Assembly (NCBI RefSeq): GCF_000410515.1
Contig: NC_021500.1
Span: 2,356,001-2,420,000 of the forward strand
Direction: 5' to 3'
From: Enterobacter sp. R4-368
GTDB lineage: Bacteria > Pseudomonadota > Gammaproteobacteria > Enterobacterales > Enterobacteriaceae
Length of the DNA stretch: 64,000 nucleotides
Positions 7,711-16,173 of this stretch are shown piece after piece. How positions within the stretch are numbered: position 1 is the first letter of the stretch; every line of letters begins with the position of its first letter. The position numbers were made by a program, and so were the translations under genes. The notes under the pieces were generated by a model. It worked only from the letters and a program-made list of their open reading frames with translations. It was not told the origin of the DNA and made no database searches.

Positions 7711-7963
7711 GTTTCTGGATTCTGGCGAGTCGCCAAAATGGCGGCTGATGTTAAATAAATACCAAAAACTTCCGCCAAAAAAGCCTGGGGTAATCATGCC
7801 GATAGGTTCTCTCATCCGGCTATATATCTAGGGCAGGATGTTACAGTCAGTTTCTCGCAGAACATTACCTCTGGTAAAAAAGTGGCTGCACTTTATCATC
7901 CTGTCAGCAAACGTATAATTCGTGTTCATCATGCATCACACACGGCAAACAACGGGGATAATT

Positions 7964-8332
7964 ATGAAGCTGTGGAATAAACGTACTCTTTTCACTTTAG
8001 CCGTGTTGTCGTTAGCCAGAATTGCGCAGGCAGAAAGCATTCAGTGCCCGCAATTCCCCTCCCTGACGATGAAACAACATGCCCTGACGGATGCCAGCTT
8101 GTTTGTCGGGCCGCCAAAAGAACAGGTCGAACTCATGCCGGATACGGATAAAGACACTGCCTGGACCCTGGCAGATTATCAGGACGAAGCAAGGCAGCAT
8201 AAGACATCGCTCTACGTTGTTTGCCGGTATAAAAATACGCTGCAAACTGTCGAATTGGTGGTTCCGGCAACGGCGCAGAAATGCTCGGCCTCATATGACC
8301 AGCACAATAATCTGATCGCCCATTGCCAATAA
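7964..8332 (+). CDS. Small secreted protein of unknown function
   Basis: From the ATG at 7964 (ribosome site ACGGGG) the product has 122 residues. It begins with a signal peptide MKLWNKRTLFTLAVLSLARIAQA and a likely cut after A-Q-A. The mature part has four cysteines (QCPQF, VCRYK, KCSAS, AHCQ), so two disulfides are plausible in the periplasm. I do not recognise the family. An ATG 14 codons upstream would bury the signal peptide and is rejected. No terminator follows. Confidence 0.8.
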   Translation: MKLWNKRTLFTLAVLSLARIAQAESIQCPQFPSLTMKQHALTDASLFVGPPKEQVELMPDTDKDTAWTLADYQDEARQHKTSLYVVCRYKNTLQTVELVVPATAQKCSASYDQHNNLIAHCQ

Positions 8333-8720
8333 TCCCGCTACAGTAAGCGAGGAATGAAATAGTGGCGTTCGAAATGAGCTAAGCGCTGATTTTTTGAATA
8401 ATTGCCCCCGCACGCCACAGCATATCGACCTGACTCGTGGCACCGAATAACCTAATCAGCAAGTTTCTCATCTCTTCGATGTGCAACTTCTGCGCTTAAA
8501 AAGTTAATCCTTCAGCCGCGTCTATACCGGCAGAAATGCGCGGAATTTACCGTACCGATGCAAAAAGAAAAGCGAAGTAAAAAGCCTGTCAAATTATCAA
8601 CCTGCCGATTTGATATTTACTCACCCACCTCCTAATCTTCCTTCATCAGACCAATGAGCAATGCATTGGGCCATGCTACCGCAGAGGCGAAAACCGCTGC
8701 ACAGAGTGGGAGAATTTGCC
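8333..8720. other. Intergenic region before the FIST operon
   Basis: 388 bases hold no convincing gene. A reverse-strand reading frame at 8379-8471 encodes MRNLLIRLFGATSQVDMLW and 11 more residues. It lacks a good ribosome site and may be a remnant. The promoter of the downstream operon should lie in the AT-rich part around 8560-8640, but no clear -35/-10 pair stands out. Confidence 0.5.
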
Positions 8721-9833
8721 GTGAGTTTCCAGCCCAGATATGCCAGCAGTGAATCTCCTGATCCGGTCGAAGCCGTTGCCCAGTTTGCCGCCCAAATCGG
8801 TCATGATGATGTTGAAACCATCCTTTTCTTTTGCTCTCCGGATTACGATCTGGAGGTGTTAGGCCGCGAATTAAAAAACACCTTCTCCTGCCCCTGCATC
8901 GGTTGTACCTCTTCCGGTCATATTGGCACTGAAGGCTTTCAGCATTCTGGGCTGCTGGGTCTCGGGCTGAGCGATGGTTTTCACGCCCGCGCGTTTATCA
9001 TTCATCCTCTGCTTGAATACACCTCGGTCATTACGGATATCGCAGAAACCATTCGCCGCGACAGCGAAGAGAGACCAAACCTGCATCGTTTTGGTCTGCT
9101 GCTGGTGGATGGTCTGTCGATGGCCGAAGAGCGGCTGGTGGCAAACCTTTATCAACAGATTGGTAATGTACCCCTCATTGGCGGCTCTGCCGGTGACGAT
9201 CTGCGTTTCGAAAAAAGCTTTATTTATGATGGCGATGGTCATTTTATCTCTGACGCTGCCGTTTTCGCGGTTATCGAAACCAGTTCACCGGTCGCCACGT
9301 TTAAGATCCAGCATTTTGTACCCAGCGATGTTGAGCTGGTTATCACCGAGGCGGACGCGGAAAAACGGCTCATTATGGAGATCAACGGTGAACCTGCCGC
9401 GCAGATCTATGCCGAATCCCTTGGTCTTACCGTCGATGAATTGACACCAACTGTCTTTTCCCGCAACCCGCTGGTGCTCTCTTTCGGCGATGAGCCTTAC
9501 GTCCGTTCCATTCAGAAAATGAACGACGATCTCTCGCTTACCTGTTATTGCGCTATCGAAGAGGGGCTGATCGTCTCGATCGGCAAAGCGGAAGATCCGA
9601 TCCAGACGTTTAGCCAGGCGTTTGAAAAAGTGCACGAGACGATCCCCAATCCTGCCGTCATCATCGGCTGCGATTGTATCCTGCGCCGTCTCCAGTTCGA
9701 AAAAGAGGGGCTGGAACAGCAGATCGGTGAAATCATGGTGCAGAACCGGGTGGTAGGGTTTTCAACCTACGGTGAGCAGTACAACGGGTTGCATGTCAAC
9801 CAGACATTTACCGGTGTCGCCATTGGAGGGTAA
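8721..9833 (+). CDS. FIST-domain sensor, NosP-like
   Basis: From the GTG at 8721, which has gtgggag as ribosome site, the product has 370 residues. The FIST_N domain (about 25-215) carries the typical CPCIGCTSSGHIG and PLIGGSAGDD motifs. FIST_C (about 220-365) ends in GEQYNGLHVNQTFTGVAIGG. It is soluble. FIST proteins encoded next to soluble histidine kinases include the haem-binding nitric-oxide sensors called NosP. Ligand identity here is inference. It starts a four-gene operon, 5 bases before the kinase. An in-frame ATG 20 codons upstream has no ribosome site. Confidence 0.88.
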   Translation: MSFQPRYASSESPDPVEAVAQFAAQIGHDDVETILFFCSPDYDLEVLGRELKNTFSCPCIGCTSSGHIGTEGFQHSGLLGLGLSDGFHARAFIIHPLLEYTSVITDIAETIRRDSEERPNLHRFGLLLVDGLSMAEERLVANLYQQIGNVPLIGGSAGDDLRFEKSFIYDGDGHFISDAAVFAVIETSSPVATFKIQHFVPSDVELVITEADAEKRLIMEINGEPAAQIYAESLGLTVDELTPTVFSRNPLVLSFGDEPYVRSIQKMNDDLSLTCYCAIEEGLIVSIGKAEDPIQTFSQAFEKVHETIPNPAVIIGCDCILRRLQFEKEGLEQQIGEIMVQNRVVGFSTYGEQYNGLHVNQTFTGVAIGG

Positions 9834-9838
9834 ATATC

Positions 9839-10948
9839 ATGTCGCTCTTTTCCGAAGCCTCTACCCCGCCTCTTTCCCCTGCTGACTACGAGCGCAAACT
9901 CGCAGCCAGGGATAAAACCATTGATGTGCTGAAACGCCGCATCGCCCAGGAAGCCCGGCACAGTCACGCCACACCATTTGCCATTCTCGAACAAAATGTC
10001 GGGCTTGAGAAAGTGGTCGCGCGTAAGACAATGGAACTCGAAAACGAACGGCATGAGCTGGAAAAGGCGCTGGCCGAGCTGCGTCTGGCGCAGACCCAGC
10101 TACTTCAGGCGCAAAAAATGGAGTCTATCGGTCAGCTCGCCGCCGGTATCGCCCACGAAATCAACACCCCGACGCAGTATGTTGCCGATAATGTCGGCTT
10201 CATCAAAGGTGCTACGGACTCGCTGCTAAAACTGCTGAATGCCGCCCTCGCGCTCGCGGACGTTGCGCGCGAAAAAATGGCCGATGATCCGGTAATGGCA
10301 GAGTTCGATACGACGCTCAAACGCACAAAAATTGATTTTCTGCGTCGACAAATTCCAGGCGCGCTGGACGAGTCTCTGGAGGGGCTTGAGCATATTGCGC
10401 GGATTGTCGCCGCGATGAAGGAGTTTTCCCACCCTTCGAAGAATGTGAAAGAGCGGATAGATGTGCGCGATGTGATTAATACCACGGTCACGGTGGCCCG
10501 CAACGAATGGAAATATGTGGCGGAGCTCGAAACTAACATCGCCGACAACTTACCGCAGCTCCCCTGCCTGCGTGACATGGTCGGCCAGGCCATTCTCAAC
10601 TTGGTGGTCAATGCCGCCCACGCCATTGCGGATACCCTGCAGGAAGGAGTGAAAGAGAAAGGCCGCATCGTTATTTCAGCATTACAGAACGGCGACTATT
10701 TAGAAATCCGCGTCCAGGATGATGGCAGTGGCATACCCGCAGCGATCCGCGACCGCATTTTCGATCCGTTCTTCACCACTAAAGCGGTGGGTAAAGGGAC
10801 TGGACAAGGCTTAGCGATTGTCTACTCCACCGTGGTGGACAAACATAATGGGAAGATTCGCTGCGAGTCAGAAGAAGGCGTGGGTTCCACGTTTATCCTG
10901 CAATTTCCGCTCCATTGCCGCGACGAGGATGAGCCTGCATGCAAGTGA
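9839..10948 (+). CDS. Soluble sensor histidine kinase
   Basis: A 369-residue cytoplasmic kinase without membrane segments. Residues about 15-95 form a coiled coil. The HisKA box has H106 in [15 protein letters not shown]. The ATPase domain shows N box [12 protein letters not shown]1 DDGSGIP, F box FDPFFTTK and G2 [10 protein letters not shown], so it should be active. There is no sensor domain of its own, so the FIST protein is the likely input partner. It overlaps the next regulator gene by 10 bases. Gene pairing resembles nosP-nahK and vpsV-vpsS loci of other proteobacteria. Confidence 0.93.
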   Translation: MSLFSEASTPPLSPADYERKLAARDKTIDVLKRRIAQEARHSHATPFAILEQNVGLEKVVARKTMELENERHELEKALAELRLAQTQLLQAQKMESIGQLAAGIAHEINTPTQYVADNVGFIKGATDSLLKLLNAALALADVAREKMADDPVMAEFDTTLKRTKIDFLRRQIPGALDESLEGLEHIARIVAAMKEFSHPSKNVKERIDVRDVINTTVTVARNEWKYVAELETNIADNLPQLPCLRDMVGQAILNLVVNAAHAIADTLQEGVKEKGRIVISALQNGDYLEIRVQDDGSGIPAAIRDRIFDPFFTTKAVGKGTGQGLAIVYSTVVDKHNGKIRCESEEGVGSTFILQFPLHCRDEDEPACK

Positions 10949-12033
10949 TGTTCGTTGATGACGAAAGCCGGGTGCTTTCAGGCATTGAGCGCGCCATCAT
11001 GTTGCAAGATATCGACTGGGAGTGCCGCTTCGCCAACAGCGGCCCTGAAGCGCTGACCATGCTGGAAGACACACCGGCGGATGTCGTGGTCTCTGATATG
11101 CGTATGCCCTTTATGGATGGCGCAGAGTTACTGGCGCAGGTGCGCAACCGCTGGCCGGGTACGATACGTATCATTTTATCCGGCTACTCAGAACCCGGTG
11201 CCACCCAGCGTATGCTGGAAGTTGCACATCGATTTGTCTCGAAACCCTGCGACAGCGCGACGTTAATAGCGATAATTGAAAGCGCGCTTTCTCTGCGCAC
11301 CATGTTCAACGATCCGACGGTGCTCGACATGGTCGGTCGAATCAATCAGTTGCCCGCCGCACCGAAGGTGTTCACTGACGTTCAACATCTTCTCAATAAC
11401 CCAGAGAGCGATACCCGGCAGATTGCCGAATTGCTGGGCAGCGACCCGGCGCTGAGCGCCAAAATCATGCAGCTTGCGAACTCAGCCTGGTTCAACAGAG
11501 GTTCGCCGATCCACGATATCGGTAGCGCTATTACGCTTCTCGGCATGGATCAGGTGAAATTGCTGGTGCTGGCATCACACTGTTTTACCGATGCGAAAAG
11601 GGATCCTTTGGTCAGCGAATTACGCCGGGTCTCTCTTCTTGCCTCTTCACTCGCCGCCCGCATGACGGGCCATCAGGGGCTGGAATCCACCGCCGCGCTA
11701 CTCGCGAATATTGCGAAGCTGATCCCCGAAATGAGCGAGATCGGTAGCGAAACAACCACATGTAATGCTATTCCCATGCATTCAGCAGTGGGCGCTTACC
11801 TGCTGGCAGTGTGGGGATTACCGCTGGAGATTGTCGAAATAGTGGCGGAGCAGGCCAAGCCCTCACGTTTCGCACATGATGCATTCGGAGCGTCTGGTGT
11901 GGTGCATGTCGCTGTGGCGTTGGCCAACAACAGCCCCCCCGATCGCGATTATCTTGAAAAAGCAGGCGTGCTTGACCAGCTCCCCTTATGGCAACAGATG
12001 CTCGCTAACCTACAGGACACACTTCATGACTGA
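10939..12033 (+). CDS. Response regulator with HDOD output domain
   Basis: 364 residues. The receiver (1-120) has acidic residues D7-D8, phospho-acceptor D53 in VVSDMRMP, and the conserved lysine in VSKPC. From about 135 the HDOD domain begins (INQLPAAPKVFTDVQHLL, then LGSDPALSAKIMQLANSAWF and IGSAITLLGMDQVKLLV). HDOD domains are non-catalytic relatives of HD phosphohydrolases that act in signalling by protein contacts. It is the likely first phosphorylation target of the adjacent kinase, with 10-base and 8-base overlaps to its neighbours. Confidence 0.92.
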   Translation: MQVMFVDDESRVLSGIERAIMLQDIDWECRFANSGPEALTMLEDTPADVVVSDMRMPFMDGAELLAQVRNRWPGTIRIILSGYSEPGATQRMLEVAHRFVSKPCDSATLIAIIESALSLRTMFNDPTVLDMVGRINQLPAAPKVFTDVQHLLNNPESDTRQIAELLGSDPALSAKIMQLANSAWFNRGSPIHDIGSAITLLGMDQVKLLVLASHCFTDAKRDPLVSELRRVSLLASSLAARMTGHQGLESTAALLANIAKLIPEMSEIGSETTTCNAIPMHSAVGAYLLAVWGLPLEIVEIVAEQAKPSRFAHDAFGASGVVHVAVALANNSPPDRDYLEKAGVLDQLPLWQQMLANLQDTLHD

Positions 12034-13168
12034 TACCGCCTTGCCCAGGGTGTTGTGCGTAGATGATGAACCTAACGTGCTCGCCGCGATGGAACGAAAC
12101 CTGTTTGGCGAATTTGATGTGGTGGTGGCCCCAGGCGGCGAAGCCGCTCTGGACGCTGTTCGTTGGGGAGAGCGCTTTGCGGTAATCATGTCCGACATGC
12201 GCATGCCCGGCATGGATGGCGCCACCTTTCTGGCAAAAGCGCGGGAACTCTCGCCCGATAGCGTGCGGATCCTGCTTACCGGGCAGGCCGATGTAGAGTC
12301 CTCTATCGCCGCCATCAATAAAGGCGCCATTTTCCGCTATCTCTGCAAACCGTGTCCGAAAGAAGAACTGGTCGCGGCGCTTAATGACGCTGTGCGCCAG
12401 TATCGTCTCGTCTGCGCAGAAAAAGAGCTGCTGGCAACCACCCTTACCGCTTCGGTCAAAACGCTGACGGAAGTGCTTGCCATGGTCGCACCGTGGGCGT
12501 TTCAGCGGGCGGCGTTCGCCCAATCTTGCGTTCGCCACGCGCTGCCGAAGCTGGAGTGGCCAGATGAGTGGATTTACACGATTGCCGCGTCATTAAGCCA
12601 AATTGGCTGTGTTGGTATTCCCGCCGATATCGTTCAGGCCGATGCCGCTCAGCGCAAACTCTCCGAGGAGGAGAAAAAACTGCTGCTGGGGCATCCCGAC
12701 GTCGCGGGAAAGCTGGTGGAAAATATTCCCCGTCTTGAACTGGTCGCCGGGATCATTCGCCACCAGGCAAAAGAGCCGGCGACGAATGTGCCGCTTGAGG
12801 TTTTACGCGGTGCCCATCTGCTGCGCGCAGCCCTTGAGCTGGAGCGACATGCGGCGCGGGGATGGAGCCTGGAGCGGCCATGGGAAATTTTACGGGCGGC
12901 GCACCCACCGTTACCTGAATACATCATTAAATCCCTGTCAGATTTCCGCTCCAATGTGACCGGCGTGCGCTCTGCGCGTATACGCGAGCTGATGCCGGGT
13001 TGGGTGGTAGACGAAGATATCCGCACCACCAATGGCTTAATGGTGCTGACCAAAGGGCACGAATTGACCGACACGGCGATCTCGGCATTACAACGCTTGC
13101 TCGCGGCTAATGCCATTGAGGAACCCATCCGGGTTCGCGGGCTGCCAGACAGCACCGCATCGGCATGA
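12026..13168 (+). CDS. Response regulator with degenerate HD-GYP output
   Basis: 380 residues from the ATG at 12026, which overlaps the preceding stop by 8 bases. The receiver (7-125) has D57 in MSDMRMPGMDG and a KPC lysine loop. The output half follows the HD-GYP layout: IAASLSQIGCVGIPADI, then LSEEEKKLLLGHP and IIRHQAKE. The metal-binding HD is replaced by SQ, the HH pair by RH, and the GYP motif is missing. Cyclic-di-GMP hydrolysis is therefore unlikely; a binding or adaptor role is inferred. It closes the operon. Confidence 0.9.
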   Translation: MTDTALPRVLCVDDEPNVLAAMERNLFGEFDVVVAPGGEAALDAVRWGERFAVIMSDMRMPGMDGATFLAKARELSPDSVRILLTGQADVESSIAAINKGAIFRYLCKPCPKEELVAALNDAVRQYRLVCAEKELLATTLTASVKTLTEVLAMVAPWAFQRAAFAQSCVRHALPKLEWPDEWIYTIAASLSQIGCVGIPADIVQADAAQRKLSEEEKKLLLGHPDVAGKLVENIPRLELVAGIIRHQAKEPATNVPLEVLRGAHLLRAALELERHAARGWSLERPWEILRAAHPPLPEYIIKSLSDFRSNVTGVRSARIRELMPGWVVDEDIRTTNGLMVLTKGHELTDTAISALQRLLAANAIEEPIRVRGLPDSTASA

Positions 13169-13435
13169 TCGGTACGCGATTGGGAGAGTAATCGCGTCGT
13201 TATGTTGCAGAGAGGTAAATCGTTGCAGGCGAGGCAAACACCCCGCCATAAAGCAATTTTTTGCTCATTTCGCGGCAAAAAGGCGCCATAAACGCAATTT
13301 TCACGGAAAGACTAACGCATTGAAATATGTCCCATGTAATATGGCTCCGGGCTATTGCGAGATTTGCATCCATGGTCCAGATTTGATGAATTAACAACTC
13401 CCTTTAACACACTCAACGCGCTTTGACGAAACGCC

Positions 13436-14605
13436 ATGAACAAACCTATAAAACGGCTTGAAATCATCAAATACGCCATTGAACTGGAGGATGACGGCAT
13501 CATCCTCAGCCAGCTTCCTTTACTCAAAAATGAAGTTACGGACCCGGAGTTAGCGTTTATCGTTCACGCACTTGAAGAGAAAAATTACAGCGAAGCGATG
13601 CGCGCCATCACCGTCTGGCTGCAAAACCAGCGCTCAGTGGTCAGCTGGCAGGATCCGCAAGTGGCCGCCAGCAAGCTGGAACTGAAAGCGCTGGAAGAGC
13701 AAATGCGCGAACTCATTGATAAACGTAATGCGCGTATCCAGTTGCTGGATGAATTCAACGATCTCTACTTAACTCGCCTTGGGCCACTGATGTCGCAAAT
13801 TTTGCGGCTGCGTAAAACGCTGGCCGAAGCGGCGGTGCGCCGCCAGGAAGCGGAAGCGCGCCGTCGCGAGGCGGATTATCTGCGCTGCCAGAAATACCTG
13901 TCGCAAGCCGTGGACGTTTTAGTGACCTTGACGCAACGCTGGCAGAGCATGCCACCGCACTCATTACAGGCGGCGGAAGCGCGCAAGCATCTGCAACAAC
14001 AAAGCGAGCTGATTGCCTCGCTGCTCGCCGAAGCGCAGGAACTGGAGCGCGGCCTCACGCGGGAGGAAGAGCCCACGCGCCAGGCGCGCGACGAAGCGCG
14101 TCAGGAGTATGAAAGCTACCAGGAGCAGCAGCACGACGCGGAAAAACGCTTTAGCTTCGAGCAGAAGATGAGCGAAGACGAACGTCATGAGCTAAAACGC
14201 CTGTGGCGCCAGGCCAGTAAGCTCTGCCACCCGGACCTGGTGGATAATGAACTGAAAAACGACGCTCACAGCATGATGGTGCAGCTTAACCAGGCGCGCC
14301 AGCGTGGCGATCTGAGCGCCATCCGCTCGATTTTGACCCGTCTGCAAAAAGGGCTGGAGCCATTAATGGCGAGCGATCGTCTCAACGATCTGCAGCGTCT
14401 GCGCCAGCGCATTGTTGAAGTCAAACAGCATATTGCCAGCCTGATTGAAGAGCTGGCGACGCTGGAAAAAGAGGAATCCTGGCAGTTGATCTCCACGCTT
14501 GGCGACAGGGAAACCTACTTCCGCCAGCAGGAGAAAGCGCTGGCCGAGATCCGCCAGACGCTGGAGCAGCAGGTCAGCGAAGCCGAGTACGACGAAGTGG
14601 CCTGA
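13436..14605 (+). CDS. Coiled-coil protein with internal J-domain motif
   Basis: 389 residues. Long charged helices fill residues about 75-240 and 300-380. Between them lies a DnaJ-like segment (about 245-295) with HPD at 265-267 (ASKLCHPDLVDNELK). The HPD triad is what J-domain proteins use to stimulate DnaK. A J domain in mid-protein flanked by coiled coils is unlike DnaJ, CbpA or DjlA, so this is probably a specialised co-chaperone; clients are unknown. It lies 267 bases after the FIST operon, so it probably has its own promoter, and it ends at a terminator. Confidence 0.82.
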   Translation: MNKPIKRLEIIKYAIELEDDGIILSQLPLLKNEVTDPELAFIVHALEEKNYSEAMRAITVWLQNQRSVVSWQDPQVAASKLELKALEEQMRELIDKRNARIQLLDEFNDLYLTRLGPLMSQILRLRKTLAEAAVRRQEAEARRREADYLRCQKYLSQAVDVLVTLTQRWQSMPPHSLQAAEARKHLQQQSELIASLLAEAQELERGLTREEEPTRQARDEARQEYESYQEQQHDAEKRFSFEQKMSEDERHELKRLWRQASKLCHPDLVDNELKNDAHSMMVQLNQARQRGDLSAIRSILTRLQKGLEPLMASDRLNDLQRLRQRIVEVKQHIASLIEELATLEKEESWQLISTLGDRETYFRQQEKALAEIRQTLEQQVSEAEYDEVA

Positions 14606-14612
14606 GCGCAAC

Positions 14613-14638
14613 AAGCCCGGTAATCGTACCGGGCTTTG
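14613..14638. terminator. Bidirectional terminator
   Basis: Stem aagcccgg / ccgggctt with an 8-base loop lies between the convergent J-domain gene and yqjH. T-rich sequence follows on the forward strand (ttgtgttt), so it mainly serves the forward gene. Confidence 0.7.
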
Positions 14639-14641
14639 TGT

Positions 14642-15412
14642 TTATTTCTTGTGCCAGTAGGCTTGCGCACGCACCAGTTGTTGATCGATGTTGGCAGATT
14701 CAAAGCGATCCATCAGCGATTTCACTACCTCCCCTTCCCCGGTCAGCCAGATAAAATAGTCGTTTTCCGGCACGCTTATCGCCGCCAGTTTGTCGGCAAC
14801 GGCCTGCGGGTGATGCCCCGCCACCCACTGAATATCAAAGCCGTTTATATCCGCGAAATAATCTTGATAAGCAACATCCGCAATGCTCACCACCGCTGTG
14901 ACCTGCGGGCGTGCAGCAAGCTGGCTGAGCGCTTCAAGACGGCGGCGCAGCGCCGGCATACCGGATTCATCGCACACATATAACTGCCAGGCGTAATCTT
15001 CCGGCACCACCAGCGAACCGCGTGGCCCGCCAATAGTCAATTTATCGCCCACCTGCGCCTGCATCGCCCAGCGACTCGCTACGCCGCCGTCGTGAATATA
15101 GAAATCCAGTGCCAGTTCGTGGCGGCTGGCATCGTACAGCGGCGTATAGTCGCGGGAAGCCGGGCGCGGGCCATCGCCCCAGACGATACCTTCATCGGTC
15201 ACGACTGGCGGTACAAAGGGCGTACCCGGCTGCGGGAAGAAGACTTTACTGTGATCGTCAAAGCCGCGGGAGGTGAAGCCATCCAGTTGCTCGCCGCCGA
15301 GCACAATGCGCTGGAAGCCCGCACCTGGGCGTTCGACGCGCAAAACAGTTAACTCGCGAAAGCGCAGCTCATTGCGCACGCGCTGGGGATAGCGTTGAGA
15401 GTGGGTTGTCAT
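14642..15412 (-). CDS. yqjH: NADPH-dependent ferric-chelate reductase YqjH
   Basis: 256 residues, closely resembling E. coli YqjH over its whole length. Siderophore-interacting FAD domain: FRELTVLRVER, then SRDYTPLY for FAD binding. The NAD(P) half contains LYVCDESGMPALRRRLE and YFIWLTGEGEVVKSL. It reduces iron in ferric siderophores in the cytosol. The ATG at 15412 matches the E. coli start; an in-frame upstream extension lacks conservation. It is divergent from yqjI, whose product is known to repress it in response to iron and nickel. Confidence 0.96.
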   Translation of the reverse strand: MTTHSQRYPQRVRNELRFRELTVLRVERPGAGFQRIVLGGEQLDGFTSRGFDDHSKVFFPQPGTPFVPPVVTDEGIVWGDGPRPASRDYTPLYDASRHELALDFYIHDGGVASRWAMQAQVGDKLTIGGPRGSLVVPEDYAWQLYVCDESGMPALRRRLEALSQLAARPQVTAVVSIADVAYQDYFADINGFDIQWVAGHHPQAVADKLAAISVPENDYFIWLTGEGEVVKSLMDRFESANIDQQLVRAQAYWHKK

Positions 15413-15437
15413 AATCGGCCTTCGTGAACGTGAATAC

Positions 15438-15445
15438 GATATATC
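15438..15445 (-). promoter_or_regulatory. Palindromic YqjI operator candidate near yqjH
   Basis: The palindrome GATATATC lies 26 bases before the yqjH start. The same octamer occurs before yqjI, and both lie in AT-rich promoter DNA. YqjI of E. coli is known to bind both divergent promoters. Confidence 0.65.
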
Positions 15446-15622
15446 TAAATGTTGTGCAAATGATAATGATTGTTGATTAGGCAGAAGGCAAGATCTTTTT
15501 AAGATATAGCCACACGAAAGCGCACCGGTTGCTAAATCAGGAAATAAAGTCATTAAAAATCATGCAATTAAATAAAAAACACCGTCAGTGTTGTTTAAGT
15601 TGGTTATTTTAGATATAAATTA

Positions 15623-15630
15623 GATATATC
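15623..15630 (+). promoter_or_regulatory. Palindromic YqjI operator candidate near yqjI
   Basis: Second copy of GATATATC, 22 bases before the yqjI start, preceded by a related half-site agatata (15611-15617). It probably serves YqjI autoregulation. Confidence 0.65.
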
Positions 15631-15651
15631 AAATTAAATGAGTAAGCAGCT

Positions 15652-16173
15652 ATGCGTCATCATCACGTCAATACCGACAGGGAGCACCACCACGGACACG
15701 GCAGCCGACGCCAGCGCTTTTTCGGTCACGGCGAATTACGTCTGGTGATCCTGCATTTGCTCAGCCAAAACGCCAGCCACGGCTATGAGCTGATCAAAGC
15801 CATTGAAGCGCTGACGCAGGGCAACTACACACCCAGCCCTGGTGTGATTTATCCCACTCTGGATGCTCTGCAAGCGCAGCAGTTAATTACCGTTAGCGAT
15901 GAAGAAAACGGACGCCGAATAATCGCCATTACGCCGCAGGGCACGGAGTGGCTGGCGGAAAATGCGCCATCGCTGGCACAGATTGAAGAGCGGATTAAAG
16001 CACGCAACGTTGGCTATCAACTGCGCAAAAACCCACAGATGAAACGGGCGCTGGAGAACTTTAAAGCGGTACTGGATTTACGGGTGAATCAGGGGGAAGT
16101 CAGCGCCACGCAGCTTAAACAGATAATCGGCATTATCGACCGCGCAGCGCTGGAGATTTCACAACTCGATTAA
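15652..16173 (+). CDS. yqjI: PadR-family nickel/iron regulator YqjI
   Basis: 173 residues. The first 30 are rich in histidine ([19 protein letters not shown]), the metal-sensing extension known from E. coli YqjI. A PadR winged helix follows ([21 protein letters not shown], then [14 protein letters not shown] and wing DEENGRRI). The C-terminal helices support dimerisation. It represses yqjH and itself until nickel relieves repression. The stop overlaps the end of the convergent chemoreceptor gene by 4 bases. Confidence 0.95.
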   Translation: MRHHHVNTDREHHHGHGSRRQRFFGHGELRLVILHLLSQNASHGYELIKAIEALTQGNYTPSPGVIYPTLDALQAQQLITVSDEENGRRIIAITPQGTEWLAENAPSLAQIEERIKARNVGYQLRKNPQMKRALENFKAVLDLRVNQGEVSATQLKQIIGIIDRAALEISQLD

